Program-made: the position numbers and the translations under genes
Notes under the pieces: generated by a model
Seen by the model: the letters and a program-made list of their open reading frames with translations, nothing else
Told to the model about the DNA's origin: nothing
Database searches by the model: none
Source: Diphasiastrum complanatum
Taxonomy: Eukaryota > Streptophyta > Lycopodiopsida > Lycopodiales > Lycopodiaceae
Direction: 5' to 3'
DNA: 64,000 nt
NCBI GenBank assembly: GCA_029204225.1
Contig: CM055107.1
Location: forward strand, 23,330,678-23,394,677
Shown here: one piece after another, positions 10,475 to 21,607 of the stretch
Position numbering within the stretch: position 1 is the stretch's first letter
How the letters are laid out: each line of letters begins with the position of its first letter

Positions 10475-11742
10475 CCTGTCGTCAAACATTCATCCCTACG
10501 TCTGTTATTTGCATATGCAGCAGCTTATGACCTCAAGATCCACATTGTGGACGAGAAGACAGCGTTCTTGCATGGCGAATTAGACAAAGAGATCTACATG
10601 GATCAACCCCCAGGATATGTCTCGAATTCACTTCTTGACTATGCATGCAGAATGCATAGAAGCATCTATGGTCGAAAACAGTCAGCTTGACAATGGTACA
10701 AGAAGAAAGGTCAAGCCCTGAAATCATTAGGATTCAAGCCTTTGTTGATTCCAATGTATATGTCAAAGTTACAGATGGGCAGATCATCATTATGGCTGTG
10801 TATGTGGTCGACACCCTGATACTTTGCAGGAGTGAGCAGCTAATAGCTGAAGTAAAGACAGACATCTCGAAACATTTCGAGATAGTGGATCTGGGAGAAG
10901 CCAGGTGTTACCTAGGCTTGCAAATTGAAAGGGACTACGAGGGAGGTAAGTTATACCTTCACCAGTCTAGATACACCCAAAAGATCCTAGAGGACTTTGG
11001 GATGTCGAACTGCAAAGGAGCGAACACTCCAATGCTCGTAGGGACGGTGCTAACGAATGATGACTGTCCAAAGACTGAGAAAGAGAGAGAACAGATGCAG
11101 CTAACACCTTATAGGAAGCTGCTAGGATCATTGATGTACCTTGCTGACAATACACGTCCTGATATTGCTTATGCAGTATTCAGGACGAGTCAATTCTACA
11201 CAAATCTAGGCTCGACACATTGGAAGATTGCAAAATGAATTTTGCAATATATTCAATTAACGAGGGATTATGGCTTGCGTTATTGACGTGGTGCAGGCTT
11301 CAGGATACTTTTCTACAGTGATGCTAGTTGGGCATCTCTCATGGACGACTATAAAAGCGTCTCAAGAGGATGCACCATTGCATCAGGAGCAACAGTTCTC
11401 TGGATCAACAAGAAGCAGGCCGTCGTAGCCCAGTCAACCTGTGAAGCAAAGTACGTAGCAGCAGCAAAGATGGCCAACGAAATAATCTGGATAAGACAGT
11501 TCCTGGACGAATTGGGTGAAACAAGGAACAAGCCTCTGGTCTTGCAGATGGACAACACCTCTGCAAGACACCTAACGAAAGATCTCGTGTTCTATTCCAG
11601 AATGAAGCACATTGCGATCAAATACCACTTGATTGGGGATCTAATTGAAAAGAAGATGATGCAGACCACCTTCATAGGAACGAAAGACATGCTTGCTGAC
11701 ATCTTCACCAAAGCCCTGGAGGAAGGACTCTTTGAGAGATAA
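10475..11742 (+). pseudogene. Copia E reverse transcriptase and RNase H
   Basis: Copia polyprotein 3' part, in several frames. From 10475 it encodes LLFAYAAAYDLKIHI, DEKTAFLHGEL and DQPPGYV; stops follow near 10530 and 10688. The ORF 10687-11238 carries the RT end (DLGEARCYLGLQI, LLGSLMYL, TRPDIAYAV) and 11341-11742 carries RNase H (STCEAKYVAAAK, QMDNTSARHL, KHIAIKYHLI, MLADIFTKAL). The catalytic YVDD box reads YVVD, so one Asp is lost. The left end is fused to the Gypsy F1 RT. No 3' LTR start was identified after 11742. Confidence 0.85.
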
Positions 11743-12038
11743 AGGAGCAGTCTCGGAATCGTAAAGCTATCATGCTTTAAGAGAGAGCTGAAGAAACGAA
11801 ACGTTTCCAACTACAAAGCCTTGTTAGCTTTCAGCCCTCAACTGACGAAGATGTTCGCGAACTCAAAAATCTGGAGACACGAAACATGAAGAGTCACGCA
11901 AGTCAAAGGAGATGAAGACGAACGATTCGTGAACACCAGTTATGAATTGGAATGCCCTTCAGAATATTGTAATACTTGGCGAGTTTTTAGCTTGATATCT
12001 AAATTGTGCTCTTATGTAAAACCACTGAAAAAGTTGAA
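11743..12038. other. Non-coding stretch after Copia E
   Basis: Purine-rich sequence directly after RNase H (AAGAGAGAG at 11779) may be a decayed polypurine tract. The following 150 bp has GA- and CG-rich words also found in the LTRs of Copia C and D, but no convincing LTR alignment could be made. Confidence 0.3.
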
Positions 12039-12995
12039 CTAATATTTATTTCTTGAATTGTGTCCTCCATGATTTTTTGCTCTATGGAATGCTCCCCTTG
12101 CTTGCCAATGAGATTTTTCCATGCCTTGTGATGACCAAATACTTAAGCTCCCATATTTCTTTGCAAAATAAGTTGCATGATGAAGAAGGATGTGCTGCAA
12201 ACAATAGTTTTGATTAGTTATATCAATAGAAAAAAAATATAAGCCTGAATGAGAAAAGTATCAAATAATGATATAGATTAACACCATGTGATGAGTAACG
12301 TTGTCTTTTCCCCAACAATCATGTACAGATTTAACAAATGTGGTGCAATGATTTTGCAAAGTCCTCATATCTTCTGATGATAGGTCTACTTTTCTGATAA
12401 CACCTATGAGTTTGTCTAAGTTGGTCCACACTTGTCCTTTTTCCACTCAATTACTTCCTTCCAATGTTCGTGTGGCTTGAACAATTTCTCTCCAAATTTC
12501 GTATCTGACACCTGGTTCTTTGCATGTGTGATTGGATAAGAATCTTCTTGCTTTAGCACCTCCAATTGATGGCTTAGTAGGAACGTTTCCTTTTATCCCA
12601 AAAAGCTTTTTTCAATCTTGACATTCCCTTTATGTAGTCCTACATTTGACAGAACTATTTCCAACCTCCTAATTGCTGCTTGAGCCACATACTCCAGTTT
12701 ATGATTCCATGCTAGTAGAATATGCAGGTAAATAAGTTTTTCAATAATACGGACCTCAGCATGCCATTGTGCATATGTGAATATTTTTTAATGGAATTGG
12801 CAGAACACTTTTCATATTTGGATCTTCAGCTTCTCGTGTTGGGCCAGTGTTTGTTGATCATCCCAAATTAATATTGTAGCAATCCTTCATGCAATAAAGA
12901 CATGGATGCTTTGATGTTGTCCCATGAGAGAAATTATATATACATTTTAATGTTTTCAAATCCCCTGCAAGGTGCCATTGAAATTGAAAACTTCC
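12039..12995 (-). pseudogene. Remnant of a DDE-like transposase-family gene
   Basis: Minus-strand blocks in order: HLAGDLKTLKCIYNFSHG with HPCLYC (about 12990-12890), IPLKNIHIC and MHAEVRIIEKLIYLH (about 12800-12700), LSNVGLHKGNVKIEK and FGIKGNVPTKPSIGG (about 12650-12570), then DNVTHHM, an apparent 90-bp intron (12195-12284, GT-AG), and HILLHHATYFAKKYGSLSIW with SSQGMEKSH, ending at a stop (12039-12041). This block order (GD..L...C..C, then a late 'GS...W...G.E' motif) resembles proteins linked to DNA transposons in other eukaryotes, and loosely the RAG1/Transib C-terminal layout. The 5' end is cut by the A1 LTR at 13009. Frame breaks near 12440 and 12600 indicate a dead copy. Confidence 0.5.
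12195..12284 (-). other. Apparent intron in the transposase remnant
   Basis: On the minus strand the exon ends CACATG, followed by GTGTTAATC, and the intron ends TTTGCAG before CACATCC. Removing it joins two halves of one conserved block in a continuous frame. Confidence 0.5.
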
Positions 12996-13008
12996 ATGGT
13001 TTTTGTAG

Positions 13009-13718
13009 TGGGTTTCTTTCCTTGCCTAACCTGAATCCAAGATCTAGTCAATCTAGCATCAAAGAGACAGAGTTAGTTGTCACGCGTAGGTTCGTTCCCA
13101 TGAGAGCGATAGTTTAGTTCAGATTTCAACATGAATGGAGGATTCACATCTATCTCTCATCCATTAACCCTATTCTTTAACACTACACATCCACAACAGA
13201 AATAGCTTACTCTTTCTCTCTCTACCTTTCTCTCTCATAAAAAGACATACAATCCCAATAACACTCAGATCCAACAATTAGCAAAATCCAAATAAGCATG
13301 AGAGATGGAAGAAAAGTGATAGAGAGCAAGGACATTCATCAATCCATTTCTGAAGAGAACCAATCTACTTTATTGAAATGAGAAAATGAACATGAGGAGC
13401 AACTTGAGTTGGTCCCTTCTTATAGTAGAAAGGAGGACCTTGGCCTCTGAATCCTATTGGTCCAGTCTTGCCTCTCTTTTTATTCTAATTTAAAAAAGTG
13501 TGGGAACCATCAAAATTGGAGGGAAACCCAACATTGACATTTAGGCCTTGCGACATTAAAAGTTTTGCAAAAAGGCCTAAAGTCCTTTTATTAACTTTTA
13601 ACTAATCAATCAAATAACTGTGTGATCATTGGGTTGGACTTACACACGCAGGGTGCCAAATCCTTCTCAGTTATTAACTAGGGTTAGGGTTTCCTTGAGA
13701 TCCGCAAACCTCCCAACA
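13009..13718 (-). repeat. 3' LTR of Gypsy A1
   Basis: About 710 bp, reading TGTTGGGAGG to GAAACCCA on the minus strand. It aligns with the split A2 LTR (37873-38394 plus 43534-43853), for example CCCATGAGAGCGATAG (about 13098-13113 versus 37960-37975) and the GACCTTGGCCTC region at 13437 versus 43548. A purine-rich tract precedes it at 13719-13735. Confidence 0.7.
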
Positions 13719-13897
13719 GTATCCCTGACCAAAACTGGTGGCGGTCCCACGACACTTGCAATATGCAGTTATTGGGGACTTTTATTGGCTTCGCATCGAA
13801 TCTTGATTAAATGATGCTGCACCTTCTCCATAAAATCGAGACGTGCAGTATTAAAATCCAAAGTGTGTGGCAGGAAACAACGGTGGGCTCCGGCAAT

Positions 13898-16237
13898 TCA
13901 CTTTGAGGCTATCCATGATATGAAGCGTGATTCCCAGGAGCCTCCCATCATTGCCGCATGAAAATATAAATGAGCAACCGGCAGCTGATCTTTGATCTGC
14001 TCTGAGGCCATCGGCTTATTTGGATCGAATGCCAGAGGAGAGAGGCGATCGTCCCATCTGGCTGCCACTAACGCCAACAAAGTTAGATCTTTAGCAAACA
14101 TTGCCGATTGTCGCACCATTGGATCTGGAGAGTGGACATACTCTCGTTGATAGGCTTGTAAGGCGCGGTGGAAATCCACTGAGATGTTTCAGTTGTAAGG
14201 CTGATGGATGATTGGCCAATTGGACGTATGGATGGTGATCTTTTCCATAGCGAATCCCAAATCTTTCCATTTATTTCTTCGTGGCATTGGCACGTAATAG
14301 GAATCTACCTGCAATTGGCGAGGGTTGGCGACGTAACTCCTAATTGATTTCGAAGTTTTTTCAAAAATCGTGATTCTCCATGTCGGTTGCTTTCCCAATG
14401 CAGGTATTTTGTCCGACTCTTTGTCGACCTCGATCTCAGAGGTCTTAAACTTCAGAACCCATCCACCACGCAAGGACTCATGCGGATGTTGCTTTAAGAA
14501 GGTCTGGATCTAGTCCTTGACGCTGATGGGCCTTCTGAATAGAGGTGTTGTCCTTGATGAAGATGGACCCACTTGTACTGCCGGTATGGTTGGCGGCGTT
14601 CAAAGATATGCATCACGCTCAAGGGTGGTCGCATCCAATTCACCTTGAAGCCGCATGCGATCTTGTTCAGCCATCTGTAATTGCCCCTTCAGCAGTTGCA
14701 CCTGTTGCTTGACATCCTGCACGGCCTTATCCACCTGATCATGTGTGGTTGTCAGGGCATTTTGCAGGTAGCTAATGTATTCGTCCAAGCGATCATCGTG
14801 TTGCTGGGCCAACTTCTTTTAGGCTTTAGCCTTGTCTTCGTGTTGTTTGGCAATCTTCAACTCTCGATCCAACTGGACAAGTTTTTGGCTAATCAGAGTG
14901 TTTTCGGACCCCATATTAGAGATTCTCTACTCCATTTCTTTCTTTTTATCCAGCATCGACTAGATCACTTGCGCAAGGCTTGAAACCAAACATAGAGCAT
15001 CCCCAAAATCGACGGTTGTGGAGGCGACAGTAGCAGGAGGACCTGATGGAGCTGTCCTTGGTTGGCGTGGAAGAGGTGCCACTACGTCTTCCTCTTCAAA
15101 ATGGTCTTTCTCTTCAAACCCTTCAGGCACTATGGCGTCGACTTGTTTTGGTGATTTTACAGCTTTGTCGACCCGAAGTGCGGTTGGACTATCTTCCGTA
15201 TGAGTTTGTTGACTGACATCTTCAACACCAACGGTAGATTCATGAATATGTCCGAATCCTCTTCCAGGGGATTGGAGTTCAAAGGGCGCAAGGCTCTGGG
15301 GCATTTCAAAAATTTTGGTGGCCCCAAGGGGATCAGAATCATCGAACATATCCATGAAGAACTGTGTGTTTGGTGAGGTGGCTTTGGTGTGTGGGGGTGA
15401 GGCGGCCTGGGCAGTTGTGATGGGAATGGTAGGCCCAATGGTCATAGACTATCCTTGAATGGAAGAAGAGGCGAGGGAAGCATCAGAGGCTTTGGGAATG
15501 GAAAGTTTAGTGCAAACATCAACAGAGGGTGGAAGCGTAGCTGACGAGGTATGCCTAGTGCGACGTCATGACGTGGAAGGCGAGTTAGGAATAACGATCT
15601 CGTTGCGTGGACAACGACGACTATGAGAACTCGAGGTCTGGTGAGATGACTCGGCCAGTGCTTCTTCATAGACCGAAAGCACAAAATCCAGGTGGAAGCC
15701 ATGGATTCTATTTTCTAAGTGAGAAGCAGATAAAAGGGACAATAAAGAGCCGACAATGAACTGTTGCTTAGTATTGGCCTTAATAGCTCGTTTGAGCTCA
15801 CCAAAAACAGTCTTGAACCAATTATACCGTTCAAGAGGGGCTTTGGCTAACTTGGTGTGGGACTCCACTATCCTATGGAGGATGTGTGATGTGATGCGGT
15901 CTTTCCTGAGGTTGCCAACCATCAGGAAGTTGTTCAGTAACTGGGCAGCAGCATGGATTGAAGGTTCGGTGATGGCTTCCAGAAGGTAGCCATCATTGGT
16001 CCAGTGCAGATCGTTGGTGAGGTCAATATATGGCTTGATGGTCTGTTTTGCGTGCTTATGATTGGGTGAGGACTGTGTGCTAGATGCTATACCTATAGCT
16101 GCAAGGGCAGCCTCAGTGACGTGCACCTTATGTGTGCCCCCCTGGAAAGTGATAGTCAACTTATAGGTGAATTTGGTCGCTCCATTACATTGAATACTAG
16201 TTTGGCAGATCAATTCTGAACAAAAATTTGCAGGCAT
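13898..16237 (-). pseudogene. Extra ORF of Gypsy A1 between integrase and 3' LTR
   Basis: Sense-strand coding sequence downstream of integrase, in five pieces: 16237-15566 (223 aa, mixed helices, ending in a basic SHSRRCPR stretch), 15445-14960 (acidic, Pro-rich), 14812-14600 (strong coiled coil, DQVDKAVQDVKQQVQLLKGQ), 14473-14189 and 14179-13898 (RWDDRLSP, DQLPVAHLYFHAAMMGGSW). Two or more frameshifts separate the pieces. The C-terminal part recurs in A2 (43930-44410: RWDDCLP, DQLPVARLYY). The position is that of the env-like or additional ORF of Athila/Tat elements, but I see no signal peptide or membrane segment. Function unknown. Confidence 0.7.
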
Positions 16238-16855
16238 GTATAATACTGTGAAAATAGGCTATGAAAATTTCGACAAAGGTTTCTGGGGATCTGAGCCTAT
16301 CAGGCAAATGTTTTCTAGGTCCGACGAAGGATGAACCTTCGCCTAGGAGGGTCCTTTGCCCAAGTACTATCATAAATGTATTTTTTCACAATCTGAACCT
16401 ATGATCAACCTAATTTTAACATTATAAGATCATCTAGCAGGTCGGCGAAGGTTCATAATGAGGTTAAGATGCTCGACGAAGATTCCCAAAATGTCATATC
16501 AGTGATACTTTGCCTAACTCAAAAACTGGGTTTTCTCTTGATAGACACCTTCGCCCACTTTAAATTAGATAAATCTAGAGTGGATGTACAGTTTGAGAGC
16601 TCAACGAAGGTTTTTGTTACTGTATAGGCCAAATCTGACCAAAACAATGATTTTCTAAGTCGTTCTCCATCAAAAAAATTACTGTGTTTCCTTTTGCCTA
16701 TGCTGATGACTTTCTGATTTTTGCTCATCAATTTTTTCTTATTCATTGCTTTACTTTTTCTTTTTTTAATATCTTTTTCCAAAAATCTCAACAAATTAAG
16801 TACTGAAAACAAAAAATTGAAAAACAATCAAAATTATAAAAAAAAAGTATTGAGA
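16238..16855 (-). other. Spacer with recurrent GGCGAAGGTT motifs
   Basis: Non-coding DNA between integrase and the extra ORF. It has many copies, in both orientations, of a short word close to GGCGAAGGTTC or GACGAAGG (for example at 16327-16345, 16443, 16547, 16605). The same word is dense in the A1 leader and in the matching A2 spacer. Confidence 0.6.
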
Positions 16856-17656
16856 TCAGGCTTGCTGAACTGGCAGAGCAGGCTGCCAAAACTTGCGTAA
16901 TCGGCTGCCATTCACCGGAGTATCAAATCGTTTTCCATCCAAGTGCTCAAGAATTACTGCGCCATAGTTCAAGATTTCTTTTACTTTATACGGGCCTTCA
17001 CCGGTAAACTTCAACTTTCTCTTGATCAGCTTGGTTTTGTATATCAATGCCAGATCTCCTACTTTCAGATCTTTTTTGTGTAATTGACAATCGTGCCATG
17101 CCTTGCGGCGTGCTTTCTCTATTGCTAAGGCATGAACTGCCATCAATCGGGTTTCACATAATTTGTGCAACGCTTCATGACGGAGTTGTAAAGACTTAAT
17201 ATCATTTAATCGTTCCGTTGCTACTATGCGTAAGGATGGGATTAAAAATTCAATCGGCATGACAACATTTTGACCATAAACCAGTTGAAAAGGTGTTTGA
17301 TTTGTATTATTTTTGTAAGCGGTTCTGAATGCCCATAATGCTGCATACAGTTTATGTTCCAAATTAGATCGACTCGCTTCAACTGTCTTTGTCATAATGA
17401 TACAGAGAATCTTATTGGAAGATTCAGCTTGGCCACTCCCTCTGGGATAGTAGGGAGTACTAAATCTGTGTATAACAAAAAAAACCTCCAGTATACACTT
17501 TATTGTTTGATTGACAAAGTGTGTACCCCGGTCACTGACAATCTCGATCCGACATCCAAATCTGATTATAATATTTTCATATAGAAACTTGGCCGTAGAT
17601 TTTGAATTAACAACTTTGATCATTTCCATAGTTTCATTGCTCAGCATTTCCGTCAA
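16856..17656 (-). pseudogene. Gypsy A1 integrase, C-terminal two thirds
   Basis: A 266-codon open frame. It carries the integrase core after the first catalytic Asp: VSDRGTHFVN (second Asp), YYPRGSGQAESSNK (catalytic Glu), then ALWAFRTAYKNNTNQTPFQLVYG and the C-terminal chromatin-proximal region (LKVGDLALIYK, GEGPYKVKEIL, NGSRLRKFW). This is typical of the Tat/Athila branch of Gypsy. The zinc-binding N-terminus and the first Asp region are lost in the deletion ending near 17690. Confidence 0.9.
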
Positions 17657-17859
17657 GTTCCGGTTCCATCAAATTGGCTGGAGGAGCAGAGTGCTTTGGT
17701 GGGGCAATAAAGCTAAACATTCTCGGTATCCAAGAGCAGATTGTCGCGGTCTTACTGCTGGATTACCTCCATACTAATGTTCTCGATATCCCATCTAGGC
17801 ATACCGTTGTTGAATTATCCAAGAGTTGAAGTTGCAAAAAGCAGTCTCATGATCCGGTG

Positions 17860-17950
17860 AATTACATAGATGGCAAACACTGATTTCCATTCATTTTTTC
17901 AATTGAAGACACTCGTTCACTATGTGATTTCCTGTACAAATAGAACACCA
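17860..17950 (-). pseudogene. Gypsy A1 gag zinc-knuckle remnants
   Basis: The minus strand encodes ICTGNHIVNECLQLKK and, after a stop, CHLCNSPDHETA: two CCHC-type knuckles. The same pair (CSICAGNHTMNEC, CHLCNSTG) occurs in A2 near 47560-47640. The frame is broken between them. Confidence 0.65.
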
Positions 17951-18052
17951 AATATTTTCCCTGATAGGAAAAGTCTTTGCAAGCTTTTCAGGTTCCTTGT
18001 TTGCTTCCCCGTGGAAATTTTCCAATGCTTTGACCTTCTCATCAAATTGCAA

Positions 18053-18749
18053 CTACAACTTTTCCATTTGTTTTTGTTGGTTCTTCCCAAGTTTCTCGAA
18101 CTCATTGAGCATCATTTCTGCAGTAGCATTGGCATTCGTTGATGCAATAGTGGTGGATGTCGTAGTAGTCTGCCTTGCTGTATAAGGCAACATACTGTTA
18201 TTTGGCTCCTCATCTGAATCTTCATCCTCCTCCCGAATTGCATCATCCATAGCATGTTGCAAGAGTGCACACTCATTATGGCGTTTCAACTCACGTCTAG
18301 ACCTGACAAAAATCACATAATCATGGCATTTTCGTTAATCAGCTCAGGTTCGCATTCAGATCTAAGACGTTTCACCCGTTCATGTAATCTCAAACCATTT
18401 CCCGCTTTTCCATTTTAATTTTACTTAAAAGTAGGAAAGGTTCTTCCATAAACTTTCGTGGTTTGAACCGTGTGATCAGGGCTCGCTTAACAAGCTCCCA
18501 ATCCGTACGTTCAGTTTCATCTTGATTATAGTACCAATATTGTGTTGCGCCTGTTAAGGCCATAGGAAACAGCTTAAGTTTATCTTGAGGATAAATCTCA
18601 CCATAGACTTCACAGGATTCAGCATAGATATGAAGAAATCTAACTGGATCTGTTAATCCGTTATATTTGGGTAGATCCAATCGGGGTGCTCTTCTAACAA
18701 TAATTGGATTGACTTCTTGTGGAGCACCTCTAGGGACAGCCATCTTCAC
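18053..18749 (-). pseudogene. Gypsy A1 gag
   Basis: Two minus-strand ORFs in adjacent frames. 18749-18390 (119 aa) starts with MKMAVPRGAPQ and holds the capsid core (LDLPKYNGLTDPVRFLHIYA, WYYNQDETERTDWELVKRAL, RFKPRKFMEEPF). 18316-18053 continues with RRELKRHNE, the acidic AMDDAIREEDEDSDEE block and a Thr/Ala-rich linker. A frameshift and a stop near 18330-18390 separate them. Gag forms the particle that packages element RNA. Confidence 0.85.
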
Positions 18750-20630
18750 AAATTTAGATCAATAGATAATGAGATTGGATCTAGATTTTTCAAAAAACTT
18801 TCTCAGATTCGATCTACTAGATCTATTCCACTTTTCAATAATATGAGTCTATATGATAAAAAACTTTTCGAAATTCCATCAATCGATACTTCTCAAAAAT
18901 GATAAATCTCTCAGAATCCAAATCAGAACATATCAGATTTGATCCAAATTTTGACAGAGACTTGATCTGGAAAATCAAAAACTAAAAATAGGACTGGCGA
19001 AGGTTGTCTCGGCGAAGGTTCATCAGTGCTATTTTGGAAAAAAAAAACTCTCTGAACACTTTTCAGATAATTTTTAGAGAAATAACCTTCGCCAACCTCT
19101 CAGGTGAAGGATCTAACACAGATACAACTATGGAAAATCGGACGAAGATTTTTGACACAAGAAATTATAGTTTTTGTAGTTTGACGAGGGTAAAATTCAA
19201 GAATTTCTGTGATTTGATTAAGAAGAATCTTTGCCAAACTCAAAAATAGTATTTTACTATAAATAGAATGTTTCAAAATCTTGGCAAAGGTTCAAGAGTG
19301 ATCCTGGTATTTTTGCAAAACAGTGACTTTTTGGCAAAAATATGACAATATTGTGAAAGTACTGTACTTTAGGACCATAAATGGATCTACAAAAGATCTA
19401 CAAGAGTGATTGGATGCTTGCTTAACAATCTATCAAAAAACTAGACACAAAAAAGTTGATCTAGATTGGCAATTTGACAAACAACAAGCATTAACAATCA
19501 AAAGCATTGATAAACATTGAAATCCGAGCCCACAAGTGTGTACTACAGGCTGTAGTACGGCCTTCAATCTGAGAAACAAGTAGAAATTGATTTGGTTTCA
19601 TTTGGATCACATAAACTCAATGTACATAGTGAACTAGCTTGAGATTGCCAATGAGCTCCAAAAATTTTCTATCTTCTCACTATGGAGAGAGGGAATACAT
19701 AGCAAATTCGACTTCCTTCTTGAAGTTAGGTGGATTTCCAGCATGTAATAAGGAAGTTAACTCACTCTCCTTGACCTAAAATGAAACCCTAGTCTATTTC
19801 CTAGAGTTATGCTTGGTAGGTAGCTAGTTGGTCAAATTTTCACCTTAAACTTAGGTGTAGGTCCTATAAAGTAGGGATGACCACCAAATAGACATGACCA
19901 ACTCTCTTGAATTGACCTAACCTACATTAGGATGGGTTTCCCATGTGGCATCATGGCCTCACATGTGTGGGACCCACTTGTGTACACAATTTACACTATT
20001 CTACATGGTTTTTGATCAAGCTAGATTTGCCAATTTTTGGCAATTCTTCACAAATATGACAACTGATCCTCTGAAAACCTTTCTATTTTTGGTATTATTC
20101 TTCGCCGACCTGACAGTAGACAGATATGAATCACACCTAAGCACAGTTAATCGGGCAAAGGTTCTTCTTCTGTATTTATAGGGTTTTGACGATTTTTTGG
20201 TGTTTTTAAAGGTTTTTTTTGATGTTTTTGAAAATCTCCTGGAAATTAATCTTTGCCCTTCAAACTGAAGGTTCTGTAAACAAAACCGAAGGTGTCTGCA
20301 ACTCGGCGAAGGTTTCTTGAAAGAGGATAAAAAGTTATCAACTCTGATGATGCTTTTTGTTTCTTTTTTGACCAATCTGGCAGATTTGACTAATTTTTGT
20401 TATTTTCTCTGATATCTCAAATTCAAATGGATCTTAAGATTGGTGATCTGAATAGCTTTCTCTGTTATTAATCAGACTAGATTTCAAACAAGACAATCCA
20501 CTCAAATCAAGCAAAATCAATCCCGAACTAGCCCTAAAATGCAGATCTAACACTATTCATGCCAAGACAATATGCCTAATGCAAGCTAACCATCCAACAA
20601 TCATGCTGCAAACTGAAAAATTGGCGTAGC
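18750..20630 (-). other. Long leader of Gypsy A1
   Basis: About 1.9 kb between primer site and gag with no recognisable protein. It is rich in GGCGAAGGTT-like words at 18990-19290 and 20100-20320, in both orientations. Long leaders are common in Tat elements. Confidence 0.5.
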
Positions 20631-20648
20631 TCCCCGGCAACGGCGCCA
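20631..20648 (-). promoter_or_regulatory. tRNA-Asp primer binding site of Gypsy A1
   Basis: The minus strand reads TGGCGCCGTTGCCGGGGA, identical to the site at 6239-6256 and in the opposite orientation. Confidence 0.9.
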
Positions 20649-20757
20649 AAAACAAGTTAGCTCTCTCACCGAAGGAAACAAGGTCTCAAATTGTCAAATG
20701 ACCAGTGTCCCCAAACAATTCATGAGAAGTCGTAGATGCATGAGTATCCTTACATGC

Positions 20758-20842
20758 AGCAAAAGATCTGTTAGATGTTGTTCATACAGATATATGTGGA
20801 CCTATGCAAACTCCTTCATTGCTAGATGCAAAATATTTCACA
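20758..20842 (+). pseudogene. Copia integrase scrap, copy 1
   Basis: Encodes KDLLDVVHTDICGPMQTPSL followed by AKYFT. This is the start of the Copia integrase core (the HTD.CGPM motif). It is repeated in copies 2 (about 21879-21963) and 3 (about 22834-22918). Confidence 0.7.
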
Positions 20843-21607
20843 TTAGGGGATATTAGAACTCAAAATGGGCCCTTTGTCAAGATGTTGTTTTTGACTTCGC
20901 CCGCTCTCGACACTTATGTGTCCCAATGAATGGTGTCCCTCTGTGACGAACTGTAACAGTGGTTGATGGACAGAAATTGTATTTAACTTTCTCGGCCAAG
21001 TTTTCATGATTTTCAAATATCTTGCTAGGCAGAGCAAACAATTATGATTGGACCATAGTTACTGCCCAAATACTCCTATGTTGCCCGTCATTGTACACTC
21101 GAGGTTGATTTGACATCAATAGTCATAAACTGTGGTTAACTAATCCTTGTGGAGTTTGGCAACAGTGTCGCATTTTCTCACTTCGGCTTTTTTGCATTTT
21201 TGCGAAACTATAGCCTGTCATAAATCTTGTGGAAAAATACAATGTAGTTTTTTTTCGTATTTTTTGCCTCTCAGGAATTGCGAGTAAATATGCATAGTCG
21301 CATTTTTTGCTTTTTCCAAAGTGACTTAAATGTTAAGGAAACGACTCTGGCAAAGTGTGGGGCAACCCTAAATCAGTTTTTAAGGCACTGTCGAGTTTTT
21401 CTCAAAATGTCGACATTGTCATCTTTTTGTGACACCTTCGTATGTGGTAGTTTTAGTTCATTTCTGTAGAGTGACAATTTTGGTTCATTTATGCAGACAG
21501 ACTGTTTACGGCCAATTTCCACCGCTTATCAATAATCAATGACAAGGAAGAATGCCAGCAAACACCAGCCAACTGGCAATCGCATTTGACGATCTAATTG
21601 CTTAGTG

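Larger units (their letters stand above)
13009..20712 (-). mobile_element. Tat-like Ty3/Gypsy element A1, internally deleted
   Basis: Minus-strand element read from primer site (20631-20648) through leader, gag (18749-18053), zinc knuckles, integrase C-half (17656-16856), a repeat-motif spacer, an extra ORF (16237-13898) and the 3' LTR (13718-13009). Protease, RT, RNase H and the integrase N-half are missing between about 17690 and 17860. The 5' LTR is nearly absent, cut at 20712 by the tandem array. A second copy (A2) lies at 37873-48180 and confirms the LTR and extra-ORF boundaries. Confidence 0.85.

Noticed and set aside
14600-14983. Plus-strand leucine-rich open frame (14681-14983) opposite the A1 extra ORF
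   Set aside because: It is the antisense of the coiled-coil segment; Leu-rich composition follows from Gln/Lys/Glu codons on the other strand.
13898-16237. Calling the extra ORF an envelope gene
   Set aside because: No signal peptide, membrane span or furin-like site was seen. Position alone is not enough.
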